From: Helopsaltes ochotensis | Lineage: Eukaryota; Chordata; Aves; Passeriformes; Locustellidae | Reading direction: 5' to 3' | Length of the DNA stretch: 64,000 nt | Assembly: GCA_013400155.1 (NCBI GenBank) | Contig: VXBM01000778.1 | Location: 182,904 to 246,903 of the forward strand | In this document: one piece after another, positions 52,391 through 64,000 of the stretch | How the letters are laid out: each line of letters starts with the position of its first letter | Numbering within the stretch: position 1 is the first letter of the stretch | Position numbers and translations under genes: made by a program | The notes under the pieces: model-generated | Databases searched by the model: none | Told to the model about the DNA's origin: nothing | Seen by the model: the letters and a program-made list of their open reading frames with translations, nothing else

Positions 52391-52610
52391 TGGATTTTGG
52401 GGGGATTTTTGGTGGCTTTTTTGTTTTTGGGGGGTTTTTTGGTTGTTGATTTTTTTGTTTATTTTTTGGGTTTTGTGTGTGTGTAATAAGCAGTTTGCTT
52501 TTTTTCCCCCATTTCACCCACTGGTATTCATTTCTCACTGGCAAAAGGGATTACTGGAGCCCTTCTCTTCAGAGGAAACACTCATTTCAGAGTGTTTTCT
52601 CCTAAATTTT
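52390..52610 (+). repeat. T/G-rich tract and inverted-repeat block B (partner 50821-51036)
   Basis: A T/G-rich stretch (52390-52484, with a short GT run at about 52475) leads into 127 bases that match the reverse complement of 50821-50945 at roughly 90% identity. Similarity ends at CTCCTAAATTTT. Confidence 0.9.
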
Positions 52611-53049
52611 GTGTCTGAACTGAGACACATCAAATTTGTTCAAAGCTTCTACATGGTTTCTTGATATACCTGCACCTCATTCTTAAGGGGTTTAGGGTTG
52701 TTATCCAATACCCTTTTGACCCAGGAAATGTGCTTGGCTGATGTGTGATTACCATGCAGAGCTTTGTGAGCTGTTCCTAGACTGATCCTGACTTCAACTA
52801 TTCATTGCAAGCACCGATACGACTCTTCTTGAAAATAAGGGCTAAGAGTAAAGCTTTTCACCCAGAGGAAAGGAACAAAAGATGCCTGTTGCCCTGAGTT
52901 TTGCAGCCTTTCTGATGCCGATTACAGTTTCTGACGTGGAGTCAGAGTTTTCGATGTTTTCATAGCTCTTAGCTCTTTCTCACACAAATGTTATCAATAG
53001 ATAGAGATGTATTGAGAAATGGTTGTAAACATTCACATACTTTCCTTGG

Positions 53050-53260
53050 TGAAGGAACATTTGATGGACTGTCAGTTTAACCAATAAGATTGGAGAGATG
53101 GCGACACTCTCTACCAATCCTTGGCCTGGATGTGGAAACTATATAATAGAGAAGAATAATGGTCAACCTTCTCTTTTTGCCCTCTTTCACCTTGCAAGTG
53201 TCTTGTGTCGTTCTTGCTGTGCTCAATAGCGACGGATGCCATCGATGAGGAGTGGAGACA
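53050..53260 (+). mobile_element. Probable LTR fragment
   Basis: Promoter-like elements are arranged as in an LTR: an inverted CCAAT/ATTGG pair (AACCAATAAGATTGG), then ACTATATAATAG about 60 bases later, then a pyrimidine-rich CTTCTCTTTTTGCCCTCTTTC run and a GTGTCTTGTGTCGTTCTTG stretch resembling R/U5. No clear TG...CA ends, primer site or partner LTR were found. A decayed relative may lie at 23485. Confidence 0.45.
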
Positions 53261-55891
53261 GGTCTGCAATGCTCTACTTCCATTGTTTTAACCTGGGCCA
53301 CTGGGAAGTTTCCCAGCAAGGGAGCAAGGGAGAAATAGTGGAAATGCACTTTGCTAAGCCTAATGTCACCAGGGCCATGCAGGATACAGTTTTGCACCTT
53401 AGGAATTCTGAACACAATTGCAATGCAACTATCCCAGAGGACTGGAAGCCCGCCAAAAAAGCACTTCAATACAACATTGCAACATCTTGACTTTGATCAC
53501 CCTTAAGAATTTTTCCTCTATCCTGTGACTTTACCAGACTTCAGATACCCATTGCCAGGAATTGAGCCTGAGTAACTTCAACATAGCTTTATTCTGAATG
53601 CAAATATCATTATATTCCTTGAGAAGTGTGTATATGCCTACTTGTTAGAGTCCGTGGTTAATGAGCACAGGGTTTGAAAGCTTTAAGCTAGGTTATATCT
53701 CTAATTTTCTGCTTAGATGTTAAATCAGTGTTTCTAAAACATTCTCTTTTGGGTATTCTCAAAATAATTTTCTTCCCCTCTATCCCACAGTTTATAAAAT
53801 ACCTATCAGTGCCAAATCTCTCCTGAAACTTAAGTGCATTGCATATTCCTGAAATTTAAAATGAGAAATAGTAGTAGTGAATATACATATTACAGGCTAG
53901 AATGTTCTGAACTTCCCTTATGTGCACTCATGGCCCTTGTTCAGAGTAATCTTCCCAAGTCTGCTAGAAATAGCTGTAGAAAAACACAGGTCAAATTTTG
54001 TCCAAGGTTCAGATGCAAAATATGAAAAGGGCTGTGATACATAATCAAAACCTCAAATGTTTTATTTTCCTTTAAACATCTGCTTTTGTCACATTTCTGC
54101 ACATAAATTTGATTTAGAAAACTTTCTCCTTTTAGTTAAAAACTTAATATAAACCTACATTGTATGTCACCCTTTGCAGTCCTACAGAAGCAAATGCCTT
54201 TGTTACTGCTCTGATGCTCTTTTATAGATACATTTTGAATCTTCCTAATTCCTTTGTAATGCCATTGACTTAGGAAAAAAAATTAGTGCTGGGATGGTTA
54301 TAGGTCAGTGGTTTAAATCCTTCTGAATTTAATGACCACCAGACATTTTCCAAATGGATTTGTAGAATACTATGTAGCTAACTAAGTCTAACTACGGAAG
54401 AAAGATTTATTTATCTTAATTTTTTGTGTGTGTGTCCATATAGTCTAGAAGCATTTTATTAAAACCCTGCTATCAAAAAACAGCAGCAGCTGAACTTTTT
54501 TAGGTTGACAACCAGACAAAAGTGAGCATAAATTTTGAAATGTATTTTTTCCAATATGAACAAGATCAATTCAATAACTACATTAAGTTTACAACTGAGA
54601 CTTAAAACCGTAAAAATGATGTTTTAAGAACTCAGATATCAATAAATAAATAAAAACGAGTAGGCCACCAAGGGTTAATGTGTAGCTGAAAATCTCATTA
54701 AAAGGACTGTGGCACATAATTGATCTGACTGTTTGGCTGACTGAGTCAGTGGCCCCAGAGATTTATGTACTCATGCATTTTCACAAAGTCCTGGCTTGGG
54801 TCTGGCTCTGTGCAGCTGTTCAATGAAGGTAGTTCACAATCTGCAAAACAAAGAGTAAAATCTGCCAGCCACAACACTGACAACATCACTACTTAGAGGC
54901 TTGTCAGTCTAAGAAAAGGTTATGTCAAGCTTTCCAGAGATGATGGTTCAAACAGATGCAATTTATGTCAGAAGTGGGGGAGACAGCATGTTAAGAGGTG
55001 CTGCTGTCGGGGCTTCAAAATAACATGGTCAATGTTGGCACCAAGACTGTGCAACCAAATGTCACTAAAATGTGCTTCAAACTTTGTATGAACTTCATTT
55101 GTATGTAACTTAAAATTTATTTTAAGTTTTTTTCCTCCATTCTCCTATGTATGCTTAGTAGTTTAGTCACTACTTGAATTGAAAAATGGCACTGTATTAA
55201 TTTTGAGGCATCTGTTTGGACAGTGCTAAAGATATAGTAAGAGTAAATCATTGAGAGCAGACAGAATCCACTTCTATAAGAAGACAATGTAAAATTGTCA
55301 TATGTCCTGTACAGTAGCCATTGTGAACAAAATCCATAAGGAAACACTTGTCTGCAACAAAATCCCTTCATATTGTTGACCTACCCATACACAAAATATA
55401 GCTACAATGGTATCTATGTATTTTTGTGTGGTGCCCTCTACCATCTGTCCACGTCCCTGAGATCACAAATGGTGCTATTTGATGTGATGAGTTGTTACAG
55501 ACACTACTAAAAGCAGCAGTTAGATGTGGAAACTAATTGAAAATGTAAGTGTTCTTGTCCTGCTCCAGGACTCACAGTGATTTATGTGCGTCTGGACTAA
55601 GGATATTTAAATAATGGGCTCATGGAAAAGAAGGAAGGAGAAGCAATTAATCAAAAAGGACGATCAGTAAAAGGCACAATGAAACACTGTAGCTTATGAA
55701 AAGAAAATGGGGCCTCCTTATCTAGCTTAAAGTAGAAACAAAACATTAATTGAAATGCTGGAACAATATTTGAAGAATACCAAGAAGACATGTCTTTTAC
55801 CAGTGATACACATTTTACCTTTTTTGTGCTGCTGCAGTGTAACAACAGAATATCTCTGTAATTCAATAAATTCTTTCAAAATTTAACATAT

Positions 55892-56010
55892 TTTTATTTA
55901 TATTTATATTTATATTTATATTTATATTTATATTTATATTTATATTTATATTTATATTTATATTTATATTTATATTTATATTTATATTTATATTTATATT
56001 ATTTATATTT
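55892..56010. repeat. (TATTTA)n hexanucleotide repeat
   Basis: Roughly 19 nearly perfect copies of TATTTA occur in tandem, with slight irregularity at the 3' end. The minus strand reads as an Ile-Asn repeat, which is not a gene. Confidence 0.95.
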
Positions 56011-59000
56011 TTGTTTGAAAGGTGTTGCAAGAAAAATATTATTTTCAATGAACATTTCAGTGCTGTGATTTACATCTTATTTCCTTTTTTTGCTATTTCA
56101 CTTGCCTCTTGTTTTCTGGTAGTTTGTTTTTGTTTTGGTGTTGTTTTTTTAATTTAAATTAAAAGGAGCAATATCCTATCACTGAGTGAGACTAAGCAGG
56201 TAGTTTATGTGATCAAATTATTAGAGCCAGCATGCATTCTAGGAATTATCTTCTAATCCAACAGCAGTCAATTGTACAAGGCTGGACACATTTCTGGCCT
56301 TACCGTACAGACTGTAGGACCCTTCTGTACATACTGTGAACCCTGGGTCAGAAGTCTTGAATTCAAGACTTGACTCAAACTTCCAGCAAAATATTTTTGC
56401 ACACTTAAATCAAGTACTAAGGGTTCTCAGTCTATCCTAGTGGCAGCAGGGAGGTGGATTTTGCCTATGAACAAACAATCACAGTGTTTGAAATGCAATT
56501 ATCAAAGAAAACAATTAAAATACACTATATTGAGAAAGAGAATTATTTTATATTCTTCCTTTTACACAGCTTCATTACTTCCTTGAGAATCTAGAATCAA
56601 ATGTTTGTATCAGACTGAACTAAATAATGTTTCTGTAGGAAAATAAAACCTTGATTATCTGCAATTACTTTTTTTTTTTTTTATTATATGGCAATGCTAC
56701 TTTCATAAAACAACTAAGAGGGGGATCAAAACTTACAATACCTAAAATCAAATTGCCCCAGTATTAAAAAGAGAAGAATACCAAATCAAACAGCAAGGGA
56801 GGAACAGTGAGTGATAGAAAGCAGCATTTCTTCACCTTGTCCTGCACCAAAGCTGAGGAAATTGGGAATGTAAACATCAGCGTGGAGACCTTACTATAAA
56901 ATCTTAAAGCTTATCACTGCTCATTTTATACTCTTTTCTGCTGACATCTTTGTAAGGTGTAAAACCAGAACTGACTTGGAAATATTAAGTGCACAAACAC
57001 TGTAAGGGAGGTAGATCAGGTTTTGAGATATTTTTGTACAGGTTCCTCTCCTACAAGTATGAGCAGAAAGAACATAGTCATATGCTGCACTCAGATACTC
57101 TGGTAAGCATGGATATTTGAACAAACCTCAATGGAATTACTTTCACTAAAGTAGGCATGATTTTCAAAAGTATCATAAAATATTCTCCTCTCAGAAAAAG
57201 TATGAACAAATTTCCTGAAAAAAAATCCAATGTAATTTGCAATTGATTTTGTTAATTTTATTTTAAAGGCAACTGGACTGCAAAATGAAAAATTATATTC
57301 CAATTGTATATGTAATCTCTAGACAGAATATTTTATTAAAGTGAAAAGAAACTGTTACTAAAAGGACAATCACCAAGTTCTTCAAAGCAGATAGCTTTAC
57401 AAACCATAGAAATAATATGGAAGTGTGAATGGATTTATACTGTCATATTTTGTTCCAGAGGAAATTAACATATTTTTGTATATGCATAATCAGATGAATT
57501 TTTCATCTGTAGAACAATCACAAAATCAAACGCAGTTTTTTTGTGATTTAAAATTAAAAATATTGACAGAGAAATCTTATCAGATTAGCATCATCCTTGT
57601 TTCTAAAAGTTAATGCCTGACACTGCAGATACTTCTGCTTGTTAGTCTGGACAGGTTTCTAAGGCAGCTTTATTAACCTGGATTTAATTTTCTTTAAATT
57701 ATACTCAAGGCCAATTCATTGTGTGGAACTGAATGTTCACTAAGAATGGGGCTGAGAAGTTGACAATTTTATTTTCATAAGAATGATTGACTATTACTAT
57801 GGTTTCTGCGGAAAATTAGATTTATGGCATTGAACAATGATGTTTATGGCAACAGTCTGTTCACCTGTCTGTCAGTTCCTCCACCAGCATTCTTTAAAGC
57901 CATTAAGCTACTTCAATCAAATGTCACAGGCAGCAATACTCCCAAAGGTAGTTGCATTCTCCAAAGCCTTGTGAAATACGCTGCCCAGGCAGAGAAGAGA
58001 GTCCATGGGAAGATGAAGGAAAAGGCAGGAAGTATCAGTGGTCCCTCAGGGATGCTGGAGCCCACCTGGGGATGGGGACTGCAGCACAGCCACCCAATCC
58101 ATGGTCCTTGGCACTGGTGTGACCCAGGGTGAAACGAGCTGCCTTCTACCTGAGAGCAGCCAGGCCAGAGCAGGGCTGTACTGCACCAGGGAGCAGGGTG
58201 AGAGTGTGGGTATCTGAATGTTTCTTATGGCAGAGTGCTGGGGGAAAAAAGGGGAACTGTAGAGGCTGTAGCAGAAAGGGATCTAGAAAAAGCAGGGACA
58301 AACTAAAAGGACTGCTGTCGTGCCTTGTAAAGCAGCACAGGGGAAGAGAGGGCAGAAGAGAGTTCACCAGGATCAAAAGGTGATTGACAAAAACCCGAGG
58401 AAACTGAGCCTCAAATCTTCTTTGCTCACAAAACAATTTGCTAGATTTTTACTGAACCTCTCCATAAACAATTTTTTTCTTTCACCCTCAACCTAAAGTG
58501 CCAAGGAAAAGGTTATATTTGAAGCTCACTAATGAGCATCTTTAGTGCTCATTAAGTAGATGTGCTAAAAGCTACTTAAACTTCTAGGGCTTGCAAATAT
58601 AAACATTGAAATGACCATATCAAACTCCACATTACAGCACAGAAAATAACCTGATAAAGTGGTTTGTTTTGCTCTCCCAGATAGATTTGCATAAGCAGCT
58701 CTTCTAAATTCTGCTGTATTGTCATTGTTGTTGTTCCTAAAGATGAAGATATTTTTAAAGTACACATTCAGTGTAATCTAATTTAATAGGATTATTTCAA
58801 ATGAGGAACAATTCACAAGTAGAAGTTGATAACTCAAGTTAACATTGGAACTGCCTTGTACACACTTTAATTAAATCAGATTTTTAAAAGTATGGATATA
58901 GCTTCATCTGCAGAATACCTGATTAATGTAAGTGCATTAAGTATTTGCAGGGGAGAAGCATAGTACATTGGGTACTTTGTCTCTTACAGGAATGTAGAAC

Positions 59001-62000
59001 AGATCAACAGATGTTGAGTCGTATAGTAGATGCATTTGTGTCTGATTTATTCCATTTATACAGCATGACAGTCTCATAGTAAATACAGATTCAACTTTAA
59101 CGAAGCTCTAACTTCTTTAAAACTTAAATGGTATTTTTCATTTGTTAAGGCTGATTCTGAAGACAGAAGATATATCAGAAAGGAAACTGTATGAGACAAG
59201 TTTGAAGGTTGGTTCTTGGTTTTAAATTTTGGTTCACATGTTTCCTCCAAGTCTGAAAAAAAGGACAATATATTGATTTCAAATTCTGCAGATTTCTTAG
59301 TGCATTCATGGGCTTTTTACAATTGAGAAAAAACCCATGGTTCTCTTCCTCAGGCCATCTTCTTTGGCATTTCTCTTTGTACTGCACAACTGATGAAATT
59401 CAGATATCTTCTACAAAAAATAGAAACTACCATATAATAGAAAATGGAGCCTTGAGTTCAGCTTTTTCCCAAACAGCTCTTGCTATGGCATGAATTTGTT
59501 CTGAACTACCATGAAGAGGAAGATTTTTAGAGACATGTTTGAGGAAAACAATAGGAAAGAAAAGCAATATTAGGGAGTTGGAGTTTTTTAAATGGAAGAG
59601 TCCAGACTTTTAAAAATTAAAGAAGGATCAACTTATAAATTTCTTTTTCTAGCAGTGCAGGGTTATTTGGCCAAGAAACTTTCCGTCTTCCTTTGGAGCT
59701 ACCAGCCAGAATAATTCGATAGACTGGCATTTTCCTACGTGTGCTGAGAATATTCAATGCTCCTTCTAGTTCTAAATTTTTTTTTAATCTAGATTTTTTT
59801 CTTCATTTGCTGTTTTCTGGTCTACCCCAACACAGCATGAAGGAACAGTATCTGTTTAATAAAATAGGGATGAAGGAACTTTGAGGGGCATCTTGTGCAT
59901 CAACTTACTTCAAACCAGAATCAACAATGGCCCCTGCAACAGGAATTTCAGTGCCCGAGGTTTCACTACCTTCATGGCAGTTTCATTCAGATGCTTAACT
60001 AACAGACCACTATAAAATCTTTTTCGTTATCTATACTACCTTTCCTTGAAGGGAAATATCAGGTCAGTCTCTGTAAACCCACACTTAACAGCTCCTACCA
60101 CTCAAAAAGATCCAGGTCTGCACACCAGAAGTGCTGAAAGGTGGATGCCTCCCAAGATCCTTCTGCTCTTACTGCTCAAGTACTGGTACTTGCTGTGCCC
60201 TAAGCCTCTAACCCATAGACAGGAGGTAGCATTGATGTGGGAAATTTCAACCCAATACCACTACTGCCACTTTCTCACTACTGAGAAACCCTTTAGCCCG
60301 ACAAAAACCCAGATAGAATAAGGGAGCTAAAAGGTTTTCTGTTTTCATTGCCGCTCCACAATTTTAGTCCACCACGTTCTCCGTTAAATCTGCAGCAGAC
60401 TGAGGGGTTGATTCCCCCATTAACACTGCCTGATGCTTCACATGCTGTGAGTTGCACAGTGAGCCAGTAATCTGCATAGATTTTCATGCAGCTCTGCTGC
60501 CTTGCCTCTTTTACTACAGTGCAGTTCATGATGCTTTCATGCAGAAGAGAATTTCATTACAGTTTTGAAGATAGGTTTATCTTTTTTATCTTCAGTTGGA
60601 TGACACAAAAACTGAGCAAACATGGCATGGAAAAGACAACAAAAACTGTTCTCAAGCCACCATGCTAAAGGGTGATAAAGAGATAATTTTTGTTGGCTGG
60701 GAGAGTTAATTTCTTCAGATGAATTGAACTGCTTTTCTGGGAAAATCTTCTGCTACAAACAGAAATATTTTTTGGCCCACTTTGCAAGCCACTTCTTACT
60801 CAAAAGAAAAACAGATTGGTCCATTCTCCACACATTTTCATTCCTTCTATGACAGAGAGAAGCCATTATGGACTCCTGTACCTAAAAAATTCTTGTCTAA
60901 TTGTGGAAAGTAGAATTAAGAACAGTCAACAGGTCTCCATTGGTAGGTCTAGTGAATTTAATTTGGTTCTAAACTATTAATAGGCTGTAATTTCATGTGG
61001 CCTTGACAACATCCAGTGACTGAAGATTCTGTAAATGTATTTGGTAGTTCATGATAATACTATAAACCAACTTTATTTAAAACCTAACTTCTACCCTATA
61101 TAAATTAAGTCCCAGTTTCTGCCCTTTAAATTCATTAAATCATATTGACAGGAGAAAAGTAATAAGCAAAAACCTTAAGAAAGAATAGAAGAGAATATAT
61201 TTTACAGACCAGGAAATGAATACAAAAATTTCCAGTAGGAGACATAATTAAACCTTTTAAAAATAGAAGCTATTTTTAATATTTTTAAATACAATGCTTT
61301 GCAAGTCAAGAGTGAGTGCATTATTTGGATACTTCTATGTCTGTATTTTTAAGTTCTGTGTTACTGTAAAGAACTTACTCTCTCAAAAAAAATACATTCA
61401 GGAAAAAATGGCTTTCTCTAGTAAAACTCTAATGACTGAAGTAGAAATATCATTTGCGACTAGTGACTAATTTATAATTTGTAACTGTGACTTTTAATCA
61501 CAAAATAAAACACCAGATGTTTGTTGATGCAATAGAAAACTCTGCTGAAATAGAAAACGTATTAATAATACAATCCCACTTACGACCAGAGAGAGACATT
61601 ACACCGAGGCAAGAAATTTTCACTTCTGAAATGGAATGCTGCTTCCTTAGATTTCTTATTCCACACATTTTTACTCCAAGTTTGTTTTCTGAATGGTGCT
61701 TAATACCTTTCTTATAAAGACAAGTAAGTGGTCCTCAATTCAGTAGGAAAAAATATTCTAGTGATGAAAACTGAATACTTTAGGTGAAGATCTGTCATGC
61801 AATGTGATTACATTGGTCTGAAAGAATGTTTAAACTTACATCTGATTTTTGTACTGAGTGTGTTAGAAAGAAGTATTTTTCCTATTTCCTTGATTCGGTA
61901 TTATTAAATTTGAATTGTTTTAGGGAATAATGGAGTCTAATTTAATTGGATTTTTTTGCCTATCTATGGAGGTGATGTCTCTGCTGGTGCTGACCCTACA

Positions 62001-64000
62001 TGGAGACTTGTTCACTAATGTCATTTGAGATGGCTAACCTCTCTCTTCTCTGGTAAATACAGAAGTGGGGTGCAAGAGTCTGCAAAAAGCTTCAGGTTCC
62101 ACTCGCAGCTTATGCTGTAACAGCCTGGATAACCACACCATCCTGTTCTCTAGCTTGTAATCTAATCTCTTTTTGGTCAAGGATTCCTCTTCTTGCTCAA
62201 GAATAAGATTTAAGAACCATTGAGGCTAATATTTGTTTATGACTAAGCAGAATTCTCTAGGAAATGTTGCAAATTTCAAACGATTTCTCTACAGTCCATG
62301 AAGGTAGAAACAGCTTGTATGACTCTTACAGGCAAAATACATAAAATTAGACAGAATATTAAAATAGACTAAGGACATTGAAATCCTTTCCTAGCTTTCC
62401 TTGATGTTTAGTTTGAAGATTTGTTAGTAAAAAATAAAAATTGAGACTGATTTTTACAATTATGGCACAAACCTTTTTCTTTTTTAATAACTGATAAAAC
62501 AGCTTTCCTAATTCTTTTAATTCCTATTCTCAGACTAAAAAATAAACTTGGTGTAAAAAAAATGTGTAAGATACCAATATCTGGATCTTAAACTAAAATT
62601 TCTCTTTCTTAGGATTCTTCATTATTTCAAGGTTTTGAGGACTATTCTAAAACAGTTGATGCATTTGACAGTCTTTGAAACAGGATGCTAAAATTAAAAT
62701 TGCACTTGCAGAAGTATTTACAGACAGATTGTTATTTCTCCTATCCAGCCTGATATAAGCACCGCAGAGAGAAATTTCTTTTTAGCAGTCTAATCTGTGA
62801 CTTTTGAAATTAGTTGCAATTTGAAGCATTTTTCTGCAGAAGTCTCTTCTTCTTCACAGCCTGAGCTCCAGTTTAGGAGACCTTGGACAAGTCCACATAA
62901 ACTTTCAGTTCTTAAACAATGGCCAACAGATATATAAATCAAAAAGCCTTGCTACGAAGATGCTTGTGTCCAGATTATATTTGCCTTTACACATGTGGTC
63001 ACTGCAACACTGCATCACACTAATCCCTCATTTAACATCACGCTGATGTCAAGACAACAGTTATCAACACTTTATTTTGTGTTTCAGGGCATTACTCCTG
63101 TTTCAGACTCTGCTATGCGGCTTGAACAACAACAGAGATAAACTGTTACATATAATCTTATACAGTAATCTTCATTTTGTCCCAGAAAGATGTAGCTAAA
63201 TGTTCAATGGTCAAACATACATATGCAGCTTCACTGTCTGCCTTGGGCTAGATAATGTGTGCTTATGAATCTAGGACTTTTTAAGGTGGTTTGTATAAGA
63301 AGGAGTACAAATGAAATGCATACATTGGTAACTGAGGGGAAAAAAGAATAGTGAAAATTATTCTACTGTGTTGATCTGATATCTTTCTATTAATATAAGA
63401 ATAATTCCACTATGCTCAGTGACAGTTTATTGCTTTTTTTATGGATGGAGCTTCATTCACTGACATTGAGTAACTTCTGAGTCCAGCTGAGAAAAAAAAC
63501 CACTGCCAATTCCTCAAGTGAGAAGCAGAGAACACAGAAATATCCATGCACAAATATAAATACTGTTTAAAAGTGGGTGGGTTGTTTATAATTATGTTTT
63601 GCTTCCTGGTCAGTGAAGATGTGAATGATGGAAGTACAGGAAGTGATTTGGAGGAAAATCTCTATCTCTGCTTAAATTCTGGCAAAATAAATCTATGCAG
63701 AAGTAATTTAGAAATTGTAAAAGAGAAAATACTATAAAGGCCTCCTTGTAAACATGTTATACAAATGGTGTAGACCTGCATAGGCATTTGCTTGATCTGG
63801 AATGTTTCTAGGAGAGGACAGCAATGTGTGACACTCCCCAAATGCTGGGGCAGAGTTTGCCCCAGGAGCCCTTAGCAAGGTCTGAGAGCTTGCACAGCAT
63901 TATGACAGCAGAAAAGTTTGCCTGAACTGGATAGACTTCACTTTAGTAGTAGGAACTAAGACAAGGTTTTAAATTTCAAACATAACAAAAACTGTCTGAT

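Larger units (their letters stand above)
43749..64000 (-). other. SV2C: SV2C upstream intron, continuing beyond the window
   Basis: The phase-1 acceptor at 43749 requires an upstream exon, and the missing ~300 N-terminal residues (membrane segments 1-5) were not found by reading to 64000. This span is therefore taken as one intron of at least 20 kb. It carries the retroviral, inverted-repeat and microsatellite features listed separately. The stretches 43749-45480, 46380-50360, 53500-55880 and 56020-64000 otherwise show no recognised gene. Confidence 0.7.

Noticed and set aside
53236..53490. Open frame with CFNLGHW, reminiscent of a retroviral zinc knuckle
   Set aside because: The CX2C spacing and final cysteine are absent and it lies immediately beside the LTR-like end, so a nucleocapsid identity is not supported.
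43749..64000. Search for the upstream SV2C exon encoding segments 4-5
   Set aside because: No stretch with the expected protein sequence and flanking splice signals was found by eye, so none is annotated. A translated alignment of SV2C to this interval would decide.
1..64000. CRISPR arrays, bacterial operons, tRNA or rRNA genes
   Set aside because: The tandem repeats are simple or minisatellite types without spacers, and no tRNA cloverleaf or rRNA-like sequence was recognised in this vertebrate intronic DNA.

Overview
This is vertebrate chromosomal DNA, most likely from a bird and possibly a songbird. It is AT-rich and intron-dominated, with GT-AG splice sites, microsatellites, fragments of CR1 (the main LINE of birds and other sauropsids) and endogenous retrovirus remnants. 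There is no operon structure, and nothing suggests a bacterial or viral genome. The bird assignment is an inference from the repeats and the protein sequence.

One gene can be read with confidence: the 3' half of SV2C (synaptic vesicle glycoprotein 2C), on the minus strand. Nine coding exons lie between 43748 and 20538. Their phases fit together exactly, and they encode about 423 C-terminal residues of an expected protein of about 727. This covers the end of membrane segment 6, the cytoplasmic loop, segment 7, the large luminal pentapeptide-repeat domain, segments 8-12 and the stop codon. The 5' exons were not found and presumably lie beyond position 64000, so 43749-64000 is read as part of one large intron.

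Below the stop codon, 11135-20537 looks like a very long 3' UTR of about 9.4 kb. It ends at an AATAAA followed by a GT-rich stretch. Positions 1-11134 are intergenic, with an 11-bp minisatellite, a 150-base poly-T run containing one N, a CA/TA microsatellite and G/T-rich low-complexity DNA. No second gene was recognised there.

In the introns I found CR1 fragments (23945-24075, 37125-37225), an AAGGG repeat holding a 364-N assembly gap (37553-37979), an endogenous retrovirus 5' end on the minus strand (about 45528-46363), an unusual nested inverted duplication (50368-52610), an LTR-like element (53050-53260) with a decayed possible relative at 23485-23580, and a hexamer repeat (55892-56010). 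Several unique, CpG- or homeobox-site-bearing stretches could be conserved non-coding elements. I saw no convincing novel multi-gene system. The most unusual structure is the inverted duplication at 50.4-52.6 kb.
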